This document shows positions 43,958-56,132 of a DNA stretch of 64,000 nt, piece after piece. Numbering within the stretch: position 1 is the stretch's first letter; the number at the start of each line of letters is the position of its first letter. A program made the translations under genes and the position numbers. The DNA comes from Prostheceraeus crozeri (Eukaryota > Platyhelminthes > Polycladida > Euryleptidae): assembly GCA_907163375.1 (NCBI GenBank), contig CAJQUW010007764.1:62001-126000 (forward strand), in the 5' to 3' direction. The notes beneath the pieces were generated by a model, which searched no databases, was not told the origin of the DNA, and saw nothing but the letters and a program-made list of their open reading frames with translations.

Positions 43958-45366
43958 CAGTGCGTTCATAAAGTCACTGTGCACCTAATAAATCAATGCA
44001 TGCGCAATACTTTGTCGCTTAGAAATAGATTGTCACGGCACTATAAAAAGTGGAGTTTCTTGTAGAAACTTCGACTTCTGTGTGACCACAAAATATCTAT
44101 TTGCATACTACAAAAACATTTGAAAATGTCCACCTTGTTCACGAATGCAAATGTCAATTCAACGTCTCATATTCTCAAACATTCGGTGAACTTCCTCGTG
44201 CCTGATAGCGTCAATTTGCTGTCGGCTGTTTTCTCTAGACTCCTGTAGATTTCGTGACCTGCTTCCGTAAACCTCCTGCTTCACCGCTAACCAACAGTAA
44301 AAGTCCAAGACATTCAAATACGGGATCTCGGATGCCAAATCCTTCAGAGATAACTCTTGTTTGAAATATTCCACTAAAATATCGAATTGAGGAATTGGCG
44401 GTATGCGCAGTTGCTCCATCTTGCTAGAAATAAGTAGTCAAACTTTCATCGGCACTTAATTCGTCAACGAGTGAAGCAATCATTTTGTCAAATAATTTTT
44501 GCAATAGTAGTTGAATATCGGCCCAAGCATTTGTAGTCTTGACATAAGAGAATGTAATGGCTTCTCAACAAATTCGTGTGGGTTTTCACTAGACCATATG
44601 CGGGAACTCTGACTACTGAAATAGCTTGATAGATGAAACCAAGCAATATCAGAAAAGAAAGTCTTATCGAGCACATTATTTTCATTTAGATTTTCCTTGA
44701 ACCAAACGCAGTACTGAAGACGCTTGTCATGATCGGAATCATTCAATTCATGTTGGCCAGAGATGCGGTACGGATATAGGCCTATGTTCTTTCTTACAGC
44801 AGGATCAGCCGCCCCGAGAGATAGAGCCACTTCTTGGGATAAGTGACGCATCGACTTGTTTGGGCAATGAGTCATAGCTTCAGAAATAACATTTTCAGAA
44901 ATAACTTTTTTTATCACTTAAGATTAGGGTCTTATGGTCGATCTGAGCGTGATGGCTTGTGCACCGAGTCAGCTTTTCTGAACTCACTGATTGGACTCCA
45001 ATCAACATGTCGATGGGGCAAATCAGATGTAGGAAGTCTTTCTAAAAACCCCTTCTTCACCTCATTATTATATTCCCCATTGGCGCGAAAAACATTTACG
45101 ACCAAGAAGTTCTTCTTTCGCATTGACAGCATACCATGCTTAGCTTCGAAATGCAACGTACTGATCTTCACCGAGTTAGTAGCTGACAAATGTGAAGTTA
45201 AATTTAAATTGCAATCATGTTGAATGTCGCAAGCTACTCAATTGCGCTTCCCAAACGAGCCAGTGACTCTGTGCATGTGATAGATATCTACAATTGCAAG
45301 ATTACGACTGTTTTCTTTGGCAAAACAAAGTTAGAAGAGGTGCACAGTGACTTTATGAACGCACTG
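43958..45366 (-). mobile_element. Tc1/mariner superfamily element (1409 bp) with perfect TIRs
   Basis: Starts CAGTGCGTTCATAAAGTCAC and ends with the exact inverse. The terminal repeats are identical over 29 bp. TA is duplicated at 43956-43957 and 45367-45368. A decayed transposase occupies most of the interior on the minus strand. Confidence 0.9.
44159..45189 (-). pseudogene. Tc1/mariner transposase, broken
   Basis: Read on the minus strand in order: an N-terminal paired-like HTH region (NFLVVNVFRANGEYNNEVKK, then FLERLPTSDLPHR) at 45120-44935; a middle segment (RKNIGLYPYRISGQHELNDS, RLQYCVWFKENLNENNVLDK, then TFFSDIAWFHLS with the first catalytic Asp in FFSD) at 44917-44480; and a C-terminal segment (LNVLDFYCWLAVKQEVYGSR) at 44419-44159. 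At least two interruptions separate the segments, near 44920-44932 and 44420-44480. The middle catalytic region between GPIF and the FYCW motif is largely missing. It is not functional. Class: IS630-Tc1-mariner DDE/D, exact spacing not measurable. Confidence 0.8.
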
Positions 45367-46199
45367 TATATTAGGTAGAGTGGTAACTCCGCATTTATTA
45401 AATCCCCAATGTATATACACCTTCGATTTTATTAAATGAACTCAAGGGAGATACAGATGGTATTGTCAACAAATGTGAGATGCAAATTTTTGCAATTTTG
45501 CTGAAATTACAACGGAATTGAGTGATCATGATTGCAATGCAGAAGGAATGATGGTATTTTACAGATTCTCAGTTTCATGACAGCCTTGGAGATTTAATGT
45601 TTGCTAAATTAGCAATTCGATTACGCTCATGCTCAACCTCAAGAGAATCTTCTTTAGCGTGATCATTTATAAGCAACCTGCCACTGGTAGAGCAAAATAA
45701 CAGAATCAAAGACAATGACTTCATTTAGCTTCAAAAAATGCAAATAATGGGTCCACATCACTATTCAGATTCAAGAAATGAAACATGAATTTAGTGAATC
45801 ATGAAATCATGCCGATGAAAATTGAATTAAAAACTTGAAATTTCAGTCAAGAAAGTATGAAGAATATCGCGACTTTTTCATGAAGACTTCATTATAATAT
45901 AATTCATGAAATTCCTTGATAATCAGCTTGATTTCCGCTAAGCTAGAATGCTTATTATCAAATATTCATTCCTTTTGATCTCCAACTTGTTTCGTACTAC
46001 TTATATAGGACAGTCATCTCGGTAGTATATATATATTGGCAAATTTTGACTTTTTTCAAAAATGCTCAAATAATTTTTTGGACCACGGGAACGTAATCTC
46101 TGCAAAAAACTGAATCTTGTGATATAAAAATTTTCACTGTATACAGATACTTTTTTGAGTCGACACTCTACCTATATATCCCGTCTCTATGGCTCATGT

Positions 46200-46925
46200 G
46201 ATTGTATTGGTTACAAACAATGAATGATGCAGCCTAACTGACCATTAATAAGTTCTACATCACTGAAAAATTGTTGATAAATATAATTGTATTTTACTTC
46301 AGAAGCAGAGTGATTCAGTTACATCGATCAAGACTGTACATAATAGAGTTTCAGCGATTTCGCGGAAATTTTCCGTGTTAACATTACCTCGCAGTATCGA
46401 CGGATTAGTTCAAATTCAACGAAATTTGCCTATAACTGAAATTTTCCTCCTTTCAGAGTCAAATAACGATCGTTGAATCGTCCGTGCTCGCTTAATACCA
46501 TGGATAAATAGAATGACTCTGATAGACAATGCCAACATATTACGTCAACATTTCCTACTTGACATCGTGAATTGTATCAAAATATCCCTCAAGAAGACAA
46601 GTCAAGAATGATTGCCTCTTACAACAATACGGTACTTGTTGGAGTAAGTTTGAAAGTCTTTAATCAGTGCTCTCCTTGTTCTGGAAATGTCAGGTTTTGT
46701 TGAAAACTATTCCTAGATATGCGAGTGTCGAACAGCGAAATGATTTTGGCAACATTGGAGGAGAAAGAATGTTAAAGAGTGTTGCATTGTGAGGAGAAGC
46801 CAGACAAAGTGCTGAGCACCGCTAGCTATGTCATAGTTTGTCTTCGCAATCCGATAATCGTTTCCAGAAATCAGTTTTTAGTCACGCTTTTAATATAAGA
46901 GATTGGCTGATGGCGGGGGGACCAT
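46200..46925. other. No feature seen
   Basis: AT-rich spacer. Confidence 0.3.
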
Positions 46926-47124
46926 AATGAATCAATAATGCGAAAAGTATCTGTTTTCTCTCCCGAATAAATTAATGCAGGCAAGTTAAATAATTACGAA
47001 TAAAAATATATCCACTTAGTCGGCAGTGACTGTGTGGATCTATTTTTTATTCGTAATTATTTAACCTGCTGGCATTAAAATTACTCGGGAGAGAAAACAG
47101 ATACTTTTCGCATTGTTGATGCAT
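46926..47124. repeat. Foldback MITE-like palindrome (~199 bp)
   Basis: AATGCGAAAAGTATCTGTTT, TCTCTCCCGA and TTAAATAATTACGAATAAAA are all mirrored in the second half, around a ~30-base centre. Small indels break perfect symmetry. No target duplication was found. Confidence 0.7.
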
Positions 47125-47349
47125 CGTTCATAGTATAGCGAATGATGCAGCTGAGCGTGTGATGATAAGCATAGCCTAAATATGAAACAAATGAAATCCA
47201 AATGAAATTATCCGTTGGTTGAATAAATAAAAATGTATTGACTTTGTTCATACTCGGATGCACATTAGGCGAACGCCTCTGTTCCATGTGGACGAATTGT
47301 TGCTTATGCCACTCTCATTCATTCGTGTACAGCGTTTAGCAAAAATGCA

Positions 47350-47560
47350 GAGTGTACCTACTTTAAAAGTCCATTCACACCGGAAGTGGCGCCTCCTAAC
47401 GCATCTAGAATATTGTATAGCTGCTCACACATATGCGCGCGCTGTGTGAATGGACCTTTAGGTTTACCACCATCAGGGATTGAACCCACGTCTCCGAAAC
47501 ACAGAGCGAACACTCAAACACGAGGCCGCAGAGTGGTTAAGTTCTCATTATGTCAACATA
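47350..47560 (-). mobile_element. tRNA-related SINE fragment
   Basis: The minus strand contains GACGTGGGTTCAATCCCTG, a clear B box (GGGTTCAATCCC at 47488-47477) in a T-arm-like context. A weaker A-box-like GAGTGGTTAA lies on the plus strand at about 47530. The adjoining segment has an inverted pair AAAGTCCATTCACAC/GTGTGAATGGACCTTT (about 47366 and 47442). No complete cloverleaf is present. Confidence 0.45.
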
Positions 47561-50500
47561 TAAAAAAAGAAAGCACCGTTTGACGATCGCTTTCATTCTC
47601 AGATGCCTTTCTACCGATTAACAAGTGCAAAACTCGCAATCTCTCCAAGAATGCTTTATAGTGGACTTCTCTGACGAGGGAGTCAATTTGCGCCGTTAGC
47701 TTCTGATATTCTTGGTGTTCTTGGGTCTGTCATTTATGACTCTTTAAAGGAACGTGAAGTCAGAATTGCGGCGGCTATATCACGCATTAATAAGTCGTTT
47801 TCCAGTTTGCGGATTCAGGTGGAAATTCTTGTGGATAACCACGCTACTATAACAGGCACTCTGACAGTGCAGGATTTAATCTTTATTTTTTTGAGAATTT
47901 AATGACGCTTTATAATCTTCAGTTTGCTAAATTTCTGCATCTATAACTCAATGTGCTGATAGAAAACTTCTTGCCATGTCCTTAACTGTCATCGAACAAC
48001 ACGAAATCCTCTTTTGGAATGTAGAATTTCTCATCTATTCACAAGCTCCCTCACCACTCAAGGCAAGATCTTTATCTTTCTGTTTTTCTCTCATTTAATG
48101 AATTTACTCAACCATTACTTTCATTTTCTTTTCTTCTTACTTCGGTGTCCGTCACACCAATTTTGTGATACTCCTTCACATCCTCAGGCTATCTATTATC
48201 TCTTATCTTTTATCTTTCTAGAATGAATGAAAATCGTAACTAAGTAACGAGCGCCGTGGAAAAAGTTTGGTAGATGGATTGTGAACTTTATTCATTTTTC
48301 TCCCAAGTCTCAAGAGTACGCTTGGAGATCATTCTCTGATGTGCCAGTTTGGCTCCGGATTCGAGTGTTGAGGGGAAAGACAAGCTCACACACTTGATAA
48401 CAAGATAGATGATTGTCTCTCTCTCTAGTCATACATTTCTCTATTCGGTGCGAGGTTGCGAAATGTCAAATTTCAAGTTAGTGGATTCCTGTATTATGGC
48501 ATTGATTTTCATATCTCCTTCATCAATTCTTCTATTGCTTGTTGGAGTTTTATTTCAAGCATATTGTGAAATTTCCCTGTACGTGCATCGGGCTCTGAAG
48601 TGGTTGGAAATTCCGGGAAGAGACTTCCGGTCCATTCTTTAATTTCCAAAACATAGAAAACTTTTCGATTTGTATAATCCTCGCCACATGTAATTCTCGC
48701 TTCCTGCTGATCTCCTAAACCGTTGCACCAATTTTACCATGCCACACATCAATCGAGAGGGCATTGAAACGGATTCAGTATTATTTAATTTCTAAGGTCA
48801 TCTCTGGGTCATCTTTACAAATTTCCATTAGATCACTATTTGAAATGGAAAATGACAACAAAAACCAATAAACCATACACTACTCGAAATATCTGGTCAA
48901 GGTGGCTAATAAAATGATGGCTATTAAGTGCTCTGAGATTACATCATTGTATTAGATGAGGTCAAAGGTTAAATAATTCAAACTTTTAGTTCAACTTAAA
49001 TACCACCAAAAATCGCACATTTCAGTATTTAGTTTCTGCAGGTGAAAAAACAGCCAAATTCGGTGACTTTTAACGAGACTCTGAGGCTAAAAGCAACATA
49101 ATTTTTGCATCATTTTTTCTGTTGATCAGATGCAGAACTAAACGGTACAAAAAGTATTAAAATATCATATTTGAAATTTGAATTTCAAACATGCATACAT
49201 AATAAGCAGATCATTTTAAATTCAAAGATTTTGCATTTGTGAATATATCTATATCAATAGGAAGAATCCTTCAAATATTCTCGGCTTATTTCATTAAGAA
49301 TTGATGCCGCAATGTACGTTAGATGTGAATATATATCGATACCAGCCAATATATTCCAAACATTCAAATTTTGAAATAGCTCTCAGGCCAAACGTATTGC
49401 GCCAAATTTATCATCCTTCTGTCGAAGGTTTCACAATACGTAGAAAGTGAACTATTTGAAGTCTGGTGGTCATAGCTTGCTTGGTTCAATAGATATTCAA
49501 AAAATGTTGACACGGGGGTCGAGAAACGCCCCCAGTATGGCGAGGATTAAGTTAGTGAGACTAGAATGCACAATAGTTATTTGTTGATGGCTACTTCAGC
49601 GACCCTTTTAGGCACCGATCTAGGTCAGTGCTGCTAGATACCCCGAGTGTGGCGCGATCTTGGGTCAATTTCCATTTCTATCAGCTTCAACTAAACAACA
49701 ATCTATTTCCATGTTGCAAAGCATTGCTCCGAATCACATAAAACTCAAATAGAAGATATCTAGGATCTCTGAACTTGGAGGTAAAGATTCATTGGATCTA
49801 ACTCTCTCATCTTGTGTTATGAATAGCAATCCAAATTACATACTGTACATGAAATCATCAAATTTGACAGATTTCTGAACTTCTTAGACATATTACCGAA
49901 CCTTGAAAATCATCTCCTGAATGATTAATTGCCGCCTGCAATGCTTACTTGTGACTACAGAAAGATAATATACTCGGCAGCCATGCGGCCTCGGCTGTGC
50001 GACTCGTTAATGCTTTCAAAATCTAGGCATGATTGATGTATTGCTGCGGTTTCGAGCACGGCGTCAATGAAATAATTAACAAGATAAAGAAATAATTAGA
50101 TCCAACCCTGAATTGGTGAAAAATTTGAAAGTACTCTGAAATTATAGTCAGAAAAGCAGACAGGAGATGTCGATTGGCTTAGCTTTACGAGGTCCAGAGC
50201 GGAATGCGACAAGGGAAACCAAAAATGCGATGTATCAATAATCCTCCTTTCTTTCCATAGCTTGCCAGAGAAGCGAATGCAAAGGCTCATAAAAGGATTT
50301 CAAGAAAGCGACTGGCTGCCAGCCAGCAAAGTGTACGTAGGATGATATAAAACTTAGTAAGCACCTTAGTAAACTTACGAATAAAATTCTGTCGACATTC
50401 ATTCATCAAAGTAGCTCTTGAGGTCATCGACGCATCTAACAGGTTGGCTAATAGAAAGGAAACGATGGAGAATGCTAGGATAAAGACGAGAAAGTCGTGA

Positions 50501-50740
50501 AAACGCTGCAGTCATGAGTATACTCAGTGGAGCCTGGACGATTGGAAACAGGACCGGAATAGGCCTGGGCAGCCGATTTTCAGGCTAATCTTCCTTGGAA
50601 TTTTGCATTTCTTGCACTGCGTTGATGCACAGTCGAGTATAATTTGCTCAGTTTGTGATCCTGTCATAAATATCATTAGACATTTAAGGGTTACACTAAG
50701 AGCGATAACACAAGCCCGATGCGCGAATCTAATCGAGAGT
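47561..50740. other. No gene seen
   Basis: 3.2 kb of AT-rich sequence. Several pyrimidine-rich stretches near 48040-48230 give hydrophobic short frames of low complexity. No exon, element or palindrome can be supported. Confidence 0.4.
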
Positions 50741-50748
50741 GGTGTAGC

Positions 50749-51010
50749 CATAGAAATAGATTGTTTAACTGAAGTTGACTAGAATGGAAATTCACTTTGA
50801 CTCAAGGTCGCGGCACCGCCGGTGGAACTAAGTTGGGGCATGAATGACCAATGAAAAGCTTCGATTTACTCATGTGACTGATTCTAACCCAATGATACAG
50901 CCGTTGACAGGTGTATCTAAGTGAAAATGCGTGCAATTTATGTGCCACTATTGTGTATTGCATGAAGCTTAACCTCCGTTCTAGAGGTTTTATTGTTGTC
51001 GATTTCTATG
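50749..51010 (+). mobile_element. MITE family G, complete copy (262 bp) with perfect 8-bp TSD
   Basis: Left end CATAGAAATAGATTGTTTAA, right end TTGTCGATTTCTATG. GGTGTAGC is duplicated exactly at 50741-50748 and 51011-51018. The interior includes GGCACCGCCGGTGGAACTAA, also seen near the Crypton at 6361. Non-coding; hAT-type by duplication length. Confidence 0.85.
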
Positions 51011-51018
51011 GGTGTAGC

Positions 51019-51545
51019 CGACTTTTCGCCACAGTTTCATGACAAACTGATATCATTTACTCGATGCATGAGTTGCATGAATCATAGATATCGGACCGCG
51101 TGACCAATGATTTCTGGAAGCGTTTCTCAACTATTGTCAGACAGGATTTCGTTAGCTAATTGGTTTGTCGGTTTGTCACAGGTTCATGACGCTCAGTTTC
51201 TACCCAACTACTTCATGATTAACTTTCAATAGCCATTGTTATGATGGAGACAATGGATTTCTATGACACAAATGAACAATCAAAGTACGCCTTCGATTGT
51301 TACCTCTTTAGACAATCGCATTCGAGAGAATTTTCTGCTTAGATATCAGCAGTTCAGACAGGTCTTCTGATTTTTGAAGTGCTAATCTCACCATAATGCA
51401 TTAGGGAACAAAGTTAAAAACCCATTGTTTGAAACGTATTCATTTTGGATCTTATTTGAATCGCTGAGTGTACATGTAGATTCCAGGCAAAGCTTTAGTA
51501 AATACATAGAAATGAGCTAGGCCTAAAGCCTACTTTACACTGGCA
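51019..51545. other. No feature seen
   Basis: Spacer between two family G copies. Confidence 0.3.
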
Positions 51546-51553
51546 GTCGCTGC

Positions 51554-51811
51554 CATAGAAATATATTGTTTATCTGAAGTTGACTAGAATGGAAATTGAC
51601 TCAAGGTCGCGGCACATCCGGGGGAACAAAGCTGGAGCATGAATAACTAATTAAAATCTTAGATTAGCATATGTGACCGATGATAATCTAATGACACAGT
51701 CGTTGGTAGGGGTATATGCATCTAAGTGAAAATGCGTGCATTTATGTGCCACTATTGTATATTGCATGAAGCTTAACTTCTATCCCAAATGTTTAATTGT
51801 CAATTTCTATG
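51554..51811 (+). mobile_element. MITE family G, second copy (258 bp)
   Basis: Left end CATAGAAATATATTGTTTAT, right end TTGTCAATTTCTATG. The body is alignable with 50749-51010 throughout, including TATGTGCCACTATTGT and TATTGCATGAAGCTTAAC. Flanking 8-mers do not match, so the duplication has decayed or the boundaries were rearranged. Confidence 0.8.
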
Positions 51812-52772
51812 CTGGTCTGTGACTTCTTACACCGTTACCGCGTGACTACTGGACGCTACTGTGCGCAGGCATCCTTTTTCTAAAATAATTAGTTTATCAA
51901 TGAATTTAAAAAACGCGTTTTATACAGAACAGGTCATGAAAAACGATTTCTGCGAGAAATGAGATAACTTTCACACAAAATTCAATTGGTGGGATGAGCT
52001 GTTGATGGCAGTTATTTAATCTGTACTGGCACAAGTTGCGGTTTGAAACACACGGCTCCAACTATCAAGTTAGTAATTCGGATATTTACAAATATGCATC
52101 CATACATTTAGAGGGCTTGCAGTCATCAAAAAATGCATTCAGTGGTTATACTAATATTTATTTTATACATAATGACAGCGAAGTCAATAATCGCTTTCTT
52201 TACGGTTGCATTGATAAGATAGAATTCGTCAGACGAAATTCACTCAATCAATGACGACGAGGTATGATGGAACATTCCCTTGAGATAAAGTATTCTCAGT
52301 AAAAAACGAAACTTCACTCGATCAAATCCAACATTCACAGAGCATTCATTGCATTGATTCAAAATTTTCTAAGTCAAAAATGCAAATCTAGTACTTAATG
52401 AGAAATGTTTTTAAATGATTTTGAAAAATCTATTTAAATGAGAAATATTTTTTCTAAACAGCGCACTGCCGGTTAATTGTTGTAAATTCATTTAATTGCT
52501 TGACCTCTCTTACTTACAAAATTTAAGATAAATTAATTCAAGGTGGTGAGGCAAGGTTGGACCTTGGGTAAATGATACAAAATTTGGGTTTTCTAGACAA
52601 AACTTGGGTCTTCTGTTAATGCTGCTTATATACAACTAAAGTTAAAATATTTTTTTAATTTGAATCTTAGGAGAACTACATGATACGAGCATACGGTTCT
52701 GAGTTTTTATCGAAATTCCATTCAATTCACAGAATATTTCAAAAATGAAATGCCTGTGATTATCAGTTATTT
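51812..52772. other. No gene seen
   Basis: AT-rich. A 72-codon frame at 52036-52254 has no recognisable features. Confidence 0.35.
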
Positions 52773-53021
52773 GATTTTGGGTTTGACATTACCGTGCATT
52801 GAAAGTTCATACATATCACATTTGCTGTAAGCTTGCATGCATTTTAGTTGCATTTGATTTTGGGTTTGACATTACCGTGCATTGAAAGTTCATACATATC
52901 ACATTTGCTGTAAGCTTGCATGCATTTTAGTTGCATTTGATTTTGGGTTTGACATTACCGTGCATTGAAAGTTCATACATATCACATTTGCTGTAAGCTT
53001 GCATGCATTTTAGTTGCATTT
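52773..53021 (+). repeat. Tandem repeat, 3 x 83 bp
   Basis: Unit starts GATTTTGGGTTTGACATTAC at 52773, 52856 and 52939 and ends TTTTAGTTGCATTT. The three copies appear identical by eye, so the expansion is recent or homogenised. Confidence 0.9.
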
Positions 53022-53850
53022 GTGCATATTGAATTTTTATATATTTTATATCTTCGCGGTTATTTTCGGCTGTTTGCGATGGCCGACATTTATCCTCAAA
53101 TGATTTTATTCTATTTTCGTATCTTAAATATGTTTAACCGTGCATTCACAACACAGCTATAATATTCATTGAGTCTGTTTATATTTTTGAATGATGAAAG
53201 GGAAAACCATTGCCTTGGTATGAGCAATATGAAATTCAATCACAATTAGATCAAAGACCTTCAATTAGTCAGCATATCACTGTAGGTTAAATTAAAGGAA
53301 AGCTTTGTAACGCAATACATGTATTTAGGCTACTAATACAGTTATTGCAATAAAAAAATATTTCACAGTAATAGCACACTTCTCATGGGCCCAATAGGAA
53401 TTTTGGCCTACGGGAGAATCTAAATGATAGCACAAAATACAAGGAATGCAATTCGTTTACTTGATTCTACTCATTTATTGGAACTTGAGCTTGGGGTTTG
53501 GGTTTTGCTCCAAGTTTTGGCCCAAAACAAGGTCTTCCCAACCTTGGGTAAGGTATAACTCTACAAAATGGTCAAGACGCTCAGAAACGTTCTCATTCTC
53601 GAATATCAAGGTAAATGAGAAAAGCGGTGGAGGAGATAACACTTCGGTGCTATTATTGACAAGGATTAAAGCCAGATATGCCGTGACACTTTCATCTATG
53701 ACCAAATTGACTACCGGTACACTTTGCAAGGCTCATAATTCAAAATCCACACAAAGATGCAACCTTGCAAATGTTTTATGCTGCTGACTCATTCTGAATT
53801 TCTTATAACTGCAAAGGAGGACGAATGGATGTGCACGTAGTCTACTTGTG
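53022..53850. other. No gene seen
   Basis: AT-rich. Two opposing frames at 53446-53787 lack domain support. The phrase ACCTTGGGT recurs near 52560 and 53541. Confidence 0.35.
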
Positions 53851-54480
53851 GTTATCCCCCACGCTTTCAGATTTGTTTAAAATCCATAAAAGTGAATCAA
53901 TCCTCACAAAACTGTACGTCCACGCAGATGAGGATATTTTCTACTCGCATGTTAAAATGTGAATTAGAATTTTTGAATTAGAGACGATGACTTGAAGTGT
54001 CAGCAATGTCAGTAGCTTGCTTGATCTCACTTGTCACTTACCAGTGACCTAATCGTCTGCGCAGACGACATTAGGTTAATGAAATAATTTCGCCACAATT
54101 CGTGAAGTGATTGATACTGACCAGACCTGATTTTACTTGCACAATGCATTACTTACACTAATATACTTTATTTAAAAAAGTTGTATTGTGACAGTCGCAA
54201 TGGTAGTGGGAAGATTCCAATTTGCAGTGGATGAGACGAAGAGGGAGAGAGAACAATGCACACACGAGTAACAATAATGCGTCGAACAAACTAAGTCAGA
54301 TCAAGCTCTCAACATCGGTACACTTCACATTATCGTCTCTAATTGAAATAGTACTGGACCGATTTGCGCAAACTTTTGTAAATGTGTAGAGTATATTCAA
54401 GCATGTGCACCTGATGCTTTGTGACAATTAATGCTTTTTTGCATATTTTAGACTATTTTGAAAGCGTGGGGAGAGATAAC
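53851..54480. mobile_element. Long-TIR element family F, unit 1
   Basis: Begins GTTATCCCCCACGCTTTCAG and ends with the mirror GAAAGCGTGGGGAGAGATAAC. Inner mirrored blocks include TTTTGAATTAGAGACGAT/ATCGTCTCTAATTGAAA. A conserved GAGGGAGAGAGAACAATGCA block follows the middle. Non-coding. Confidence 0.7.
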
Positions 54481-54493
54481 AAGGTACTTATAG

Positions 54494-55075
54494 CCTATCT
54501 CCCCACCCCACGTTTTCAAATTTGTTTAAAATCGCCGTAGAAATGAATCAATCCTCACAAAACTTTATGTACGTGTCAGTGAGGATATTAACCAAAATAT
54601 GTGCAAATCGGACAAGTACTTTTTGAATTAGGGGCGATAACTTGAAATGCAACGACGTCTGCTGCTTGATTTGACTTCTTCTGTCCTCATCGTCTGAGCA
54701 GAAAGCATTTGAAGTCAACAAAGTAATTTCCCAACAACTCGTGAAGTGATGATGACCAGGCCATATCTCTTAGACTGACATCATAACTTAAAAAATATGT
54801 GACTAGGAAGTGGTCGTGGGATTTCAAACAGCAGTAGATGATACGAAGAGGGAGAGAGAACAATGCACACACGAGTAACAGACGAAGTCAGATCATGCTG
54901 CTGACATCGCTACACTTAACGCTATCGTCTCTTACTGAAAAAGTACCTGTCCGATCTGCGTAAATTTTTGCATGTGAGTAGAAAATATACTTAAGTACGC
55001 CTACCAGAAGTTTGGTGATGATTGAATCACATTTTCAGAATTTAGACAAATTTAAACATCTGGAGTGGAGGTAAC
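54494..55075. mobile_element. Long-TIR element family F, unit 2 (tandem, same orientation)
   Basis: Repeats unit 1 block by block: CCCCACGTTTTCAAATTTGT, AATCAATCCTCACAAAACTT, GAGGGAGAGAGAACAATGCA, CACACACGAGTAACA and ATCGTCTCTTACTGAAA. Only ~13 bp separate the two units. Confidence 0.7.
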
Positions 55076-55125
55076 TCATATGTACCGCACCATGCAAGGT
55101 TGCGAACAACGGATCTCGTCGGCCT

Positions 55126-55302
55126 AAGAACCTCTAATGACAGCTGTAAAACGCCACAAATTGCAATTGTTTGGCCATGTAACACATCACAAACGCCTTA
55201 CTACGACAATATTGAAAGGAGCAGTTAAAAGCGGTCGCAGGGAAGGAAGACAAGTCTGTCAAACAGCAAGTATTAGGCCAATATGGACATCCCTTCCTTG
55301 TT
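55126..55302 (+). pseudogene. LINE C-terminal fragment (FGHV motif)
   Basis: The frame reads LMTAVKRHKLQLFGHVTHHK, then RLTTTILKGAVKSGRREGRQ. This is the well-known terminal segment of many LINE ORF2 proteins (K-x2-LQ-x-FGHV-x-R ... I-x-G-x-v-x-G-R-R-x-GRQ). Only ~50 codons remain, with no catalytic domain. It abuts the SINE that follows. Confidence 0.75.
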
Positions 55303-55511
55303 TGTAATGATGATGATGAATGGTTTAACGTCACTACTCCTCCTTGCTGGGGGCTTGGACGGTGCAGACATAGTCAGACTTTGATCTCGAGCCCTGTGAT
55401 CTTTTAGTCCGAATGCCCTTCCTGACGACTTCCAATGACACTATCGGGGCTCGACCTCTGGACCGAAAGATCGCTAGGCTAAGCACTAAACCACTGTGCC
55501 ATAGAGACCAC
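55303..55511 (-). mobile_element. tRNA-derived SINE
   Basis: Minus strand: GGCACAGTGGTTTAGTGCTT (A-box region), then CCAGAGGTCGAGCCCC (B-box region), a body with AGGAAGGGCATTCGGACTAA, the widespread SINE end motif GTGACGTTAAAC and a (CAT)n tail. Promoter boxes are in the right order and spacing. The length of ~209 bp fits. Confidence 0.75.
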
Positions 55512-56132
55512 AAGCAAATCAGGAGTAAGTTTTGGAGCTCAATCTGGTGTTGTATATCAAAATTATTCATCCATTATCATAGCATTTCGATGAACAGTCG
55601 ATACAGATCACCACTAGTGACCTTAATGTTTGTCATCATTATCAAATTTTCTAGATTGATGAAAGAAGTCGTATCTTCAGTATCGAAATATCCCAGAGGT
55701 CATTCCTTTCCAATTATTCCTGTCGATTTTTTTCTGAACGCGACATTCGAATCGCCGAACCTATTTCATCCACAAAATTGCCAGGAGACATTTGAAAATC
55801 ATTAAACAGAAACACAGCAACTGTCCAAAGTCATATTTGAAAGCATTTATCATAGGATGACCATTTTCAGTTAACAGCCAACTTTGGATGATACAAACCA
55901 CTTCATTATTAGTGCCAATTTGAATTGAGAGAGAGTATGTGTGTCAGCGTGTGTGAGAGAGATATGACTAGTAACCTATGAGCGATGATCTTTCATTTTA
56001 TTGAAGAACCATTTTTATTGTTTTAACCCAAATTTTTGCTGTATGTTATATCAATAATGATGACACTTATTAGTCACTCGACGTACGCACATTAATAATA
56101 ATATAATTCAAAATATATTCCACCGGTCAGGC
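55512..56132. other. No gene; GA/GT microsatellite near 55930-55965
   Basis: A 130-codon frame overlaps the SINE and extends to 55805 without a recognisable domain. A short GAGAGAG...GTGTGTG tract lies at about 55928-55964. Confidence 0.4.

Larger units (their letters stand above)
43945..46191 (+). mobile_element. hAT-type MITE family C, interrupted by a Tc1/mariner element
   Basis: Left end CATAGAGTAGGTA, right end CCCGTCTCTATG. A perfect 8-bp duplication GCTCATGT lies at 43937-43944 and 46192-46199. After removing 43958-45366 plus one TA, the MITE is ~836 bp, matching the 837-bp copy at 12766. The reconstructed junction (GAGTAGG-TA-TTAGG) matches the empty-site sequence GAGTAAG-TA-TATTAGG at 12771. 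Confidence 0.85.

Noticed and set aside
55413-55805. 130-codon plus-strand frame as a host gene
   Set aside because: Its first third is the antisense of a tRNA-derived SINE, and the rest shows no domain.
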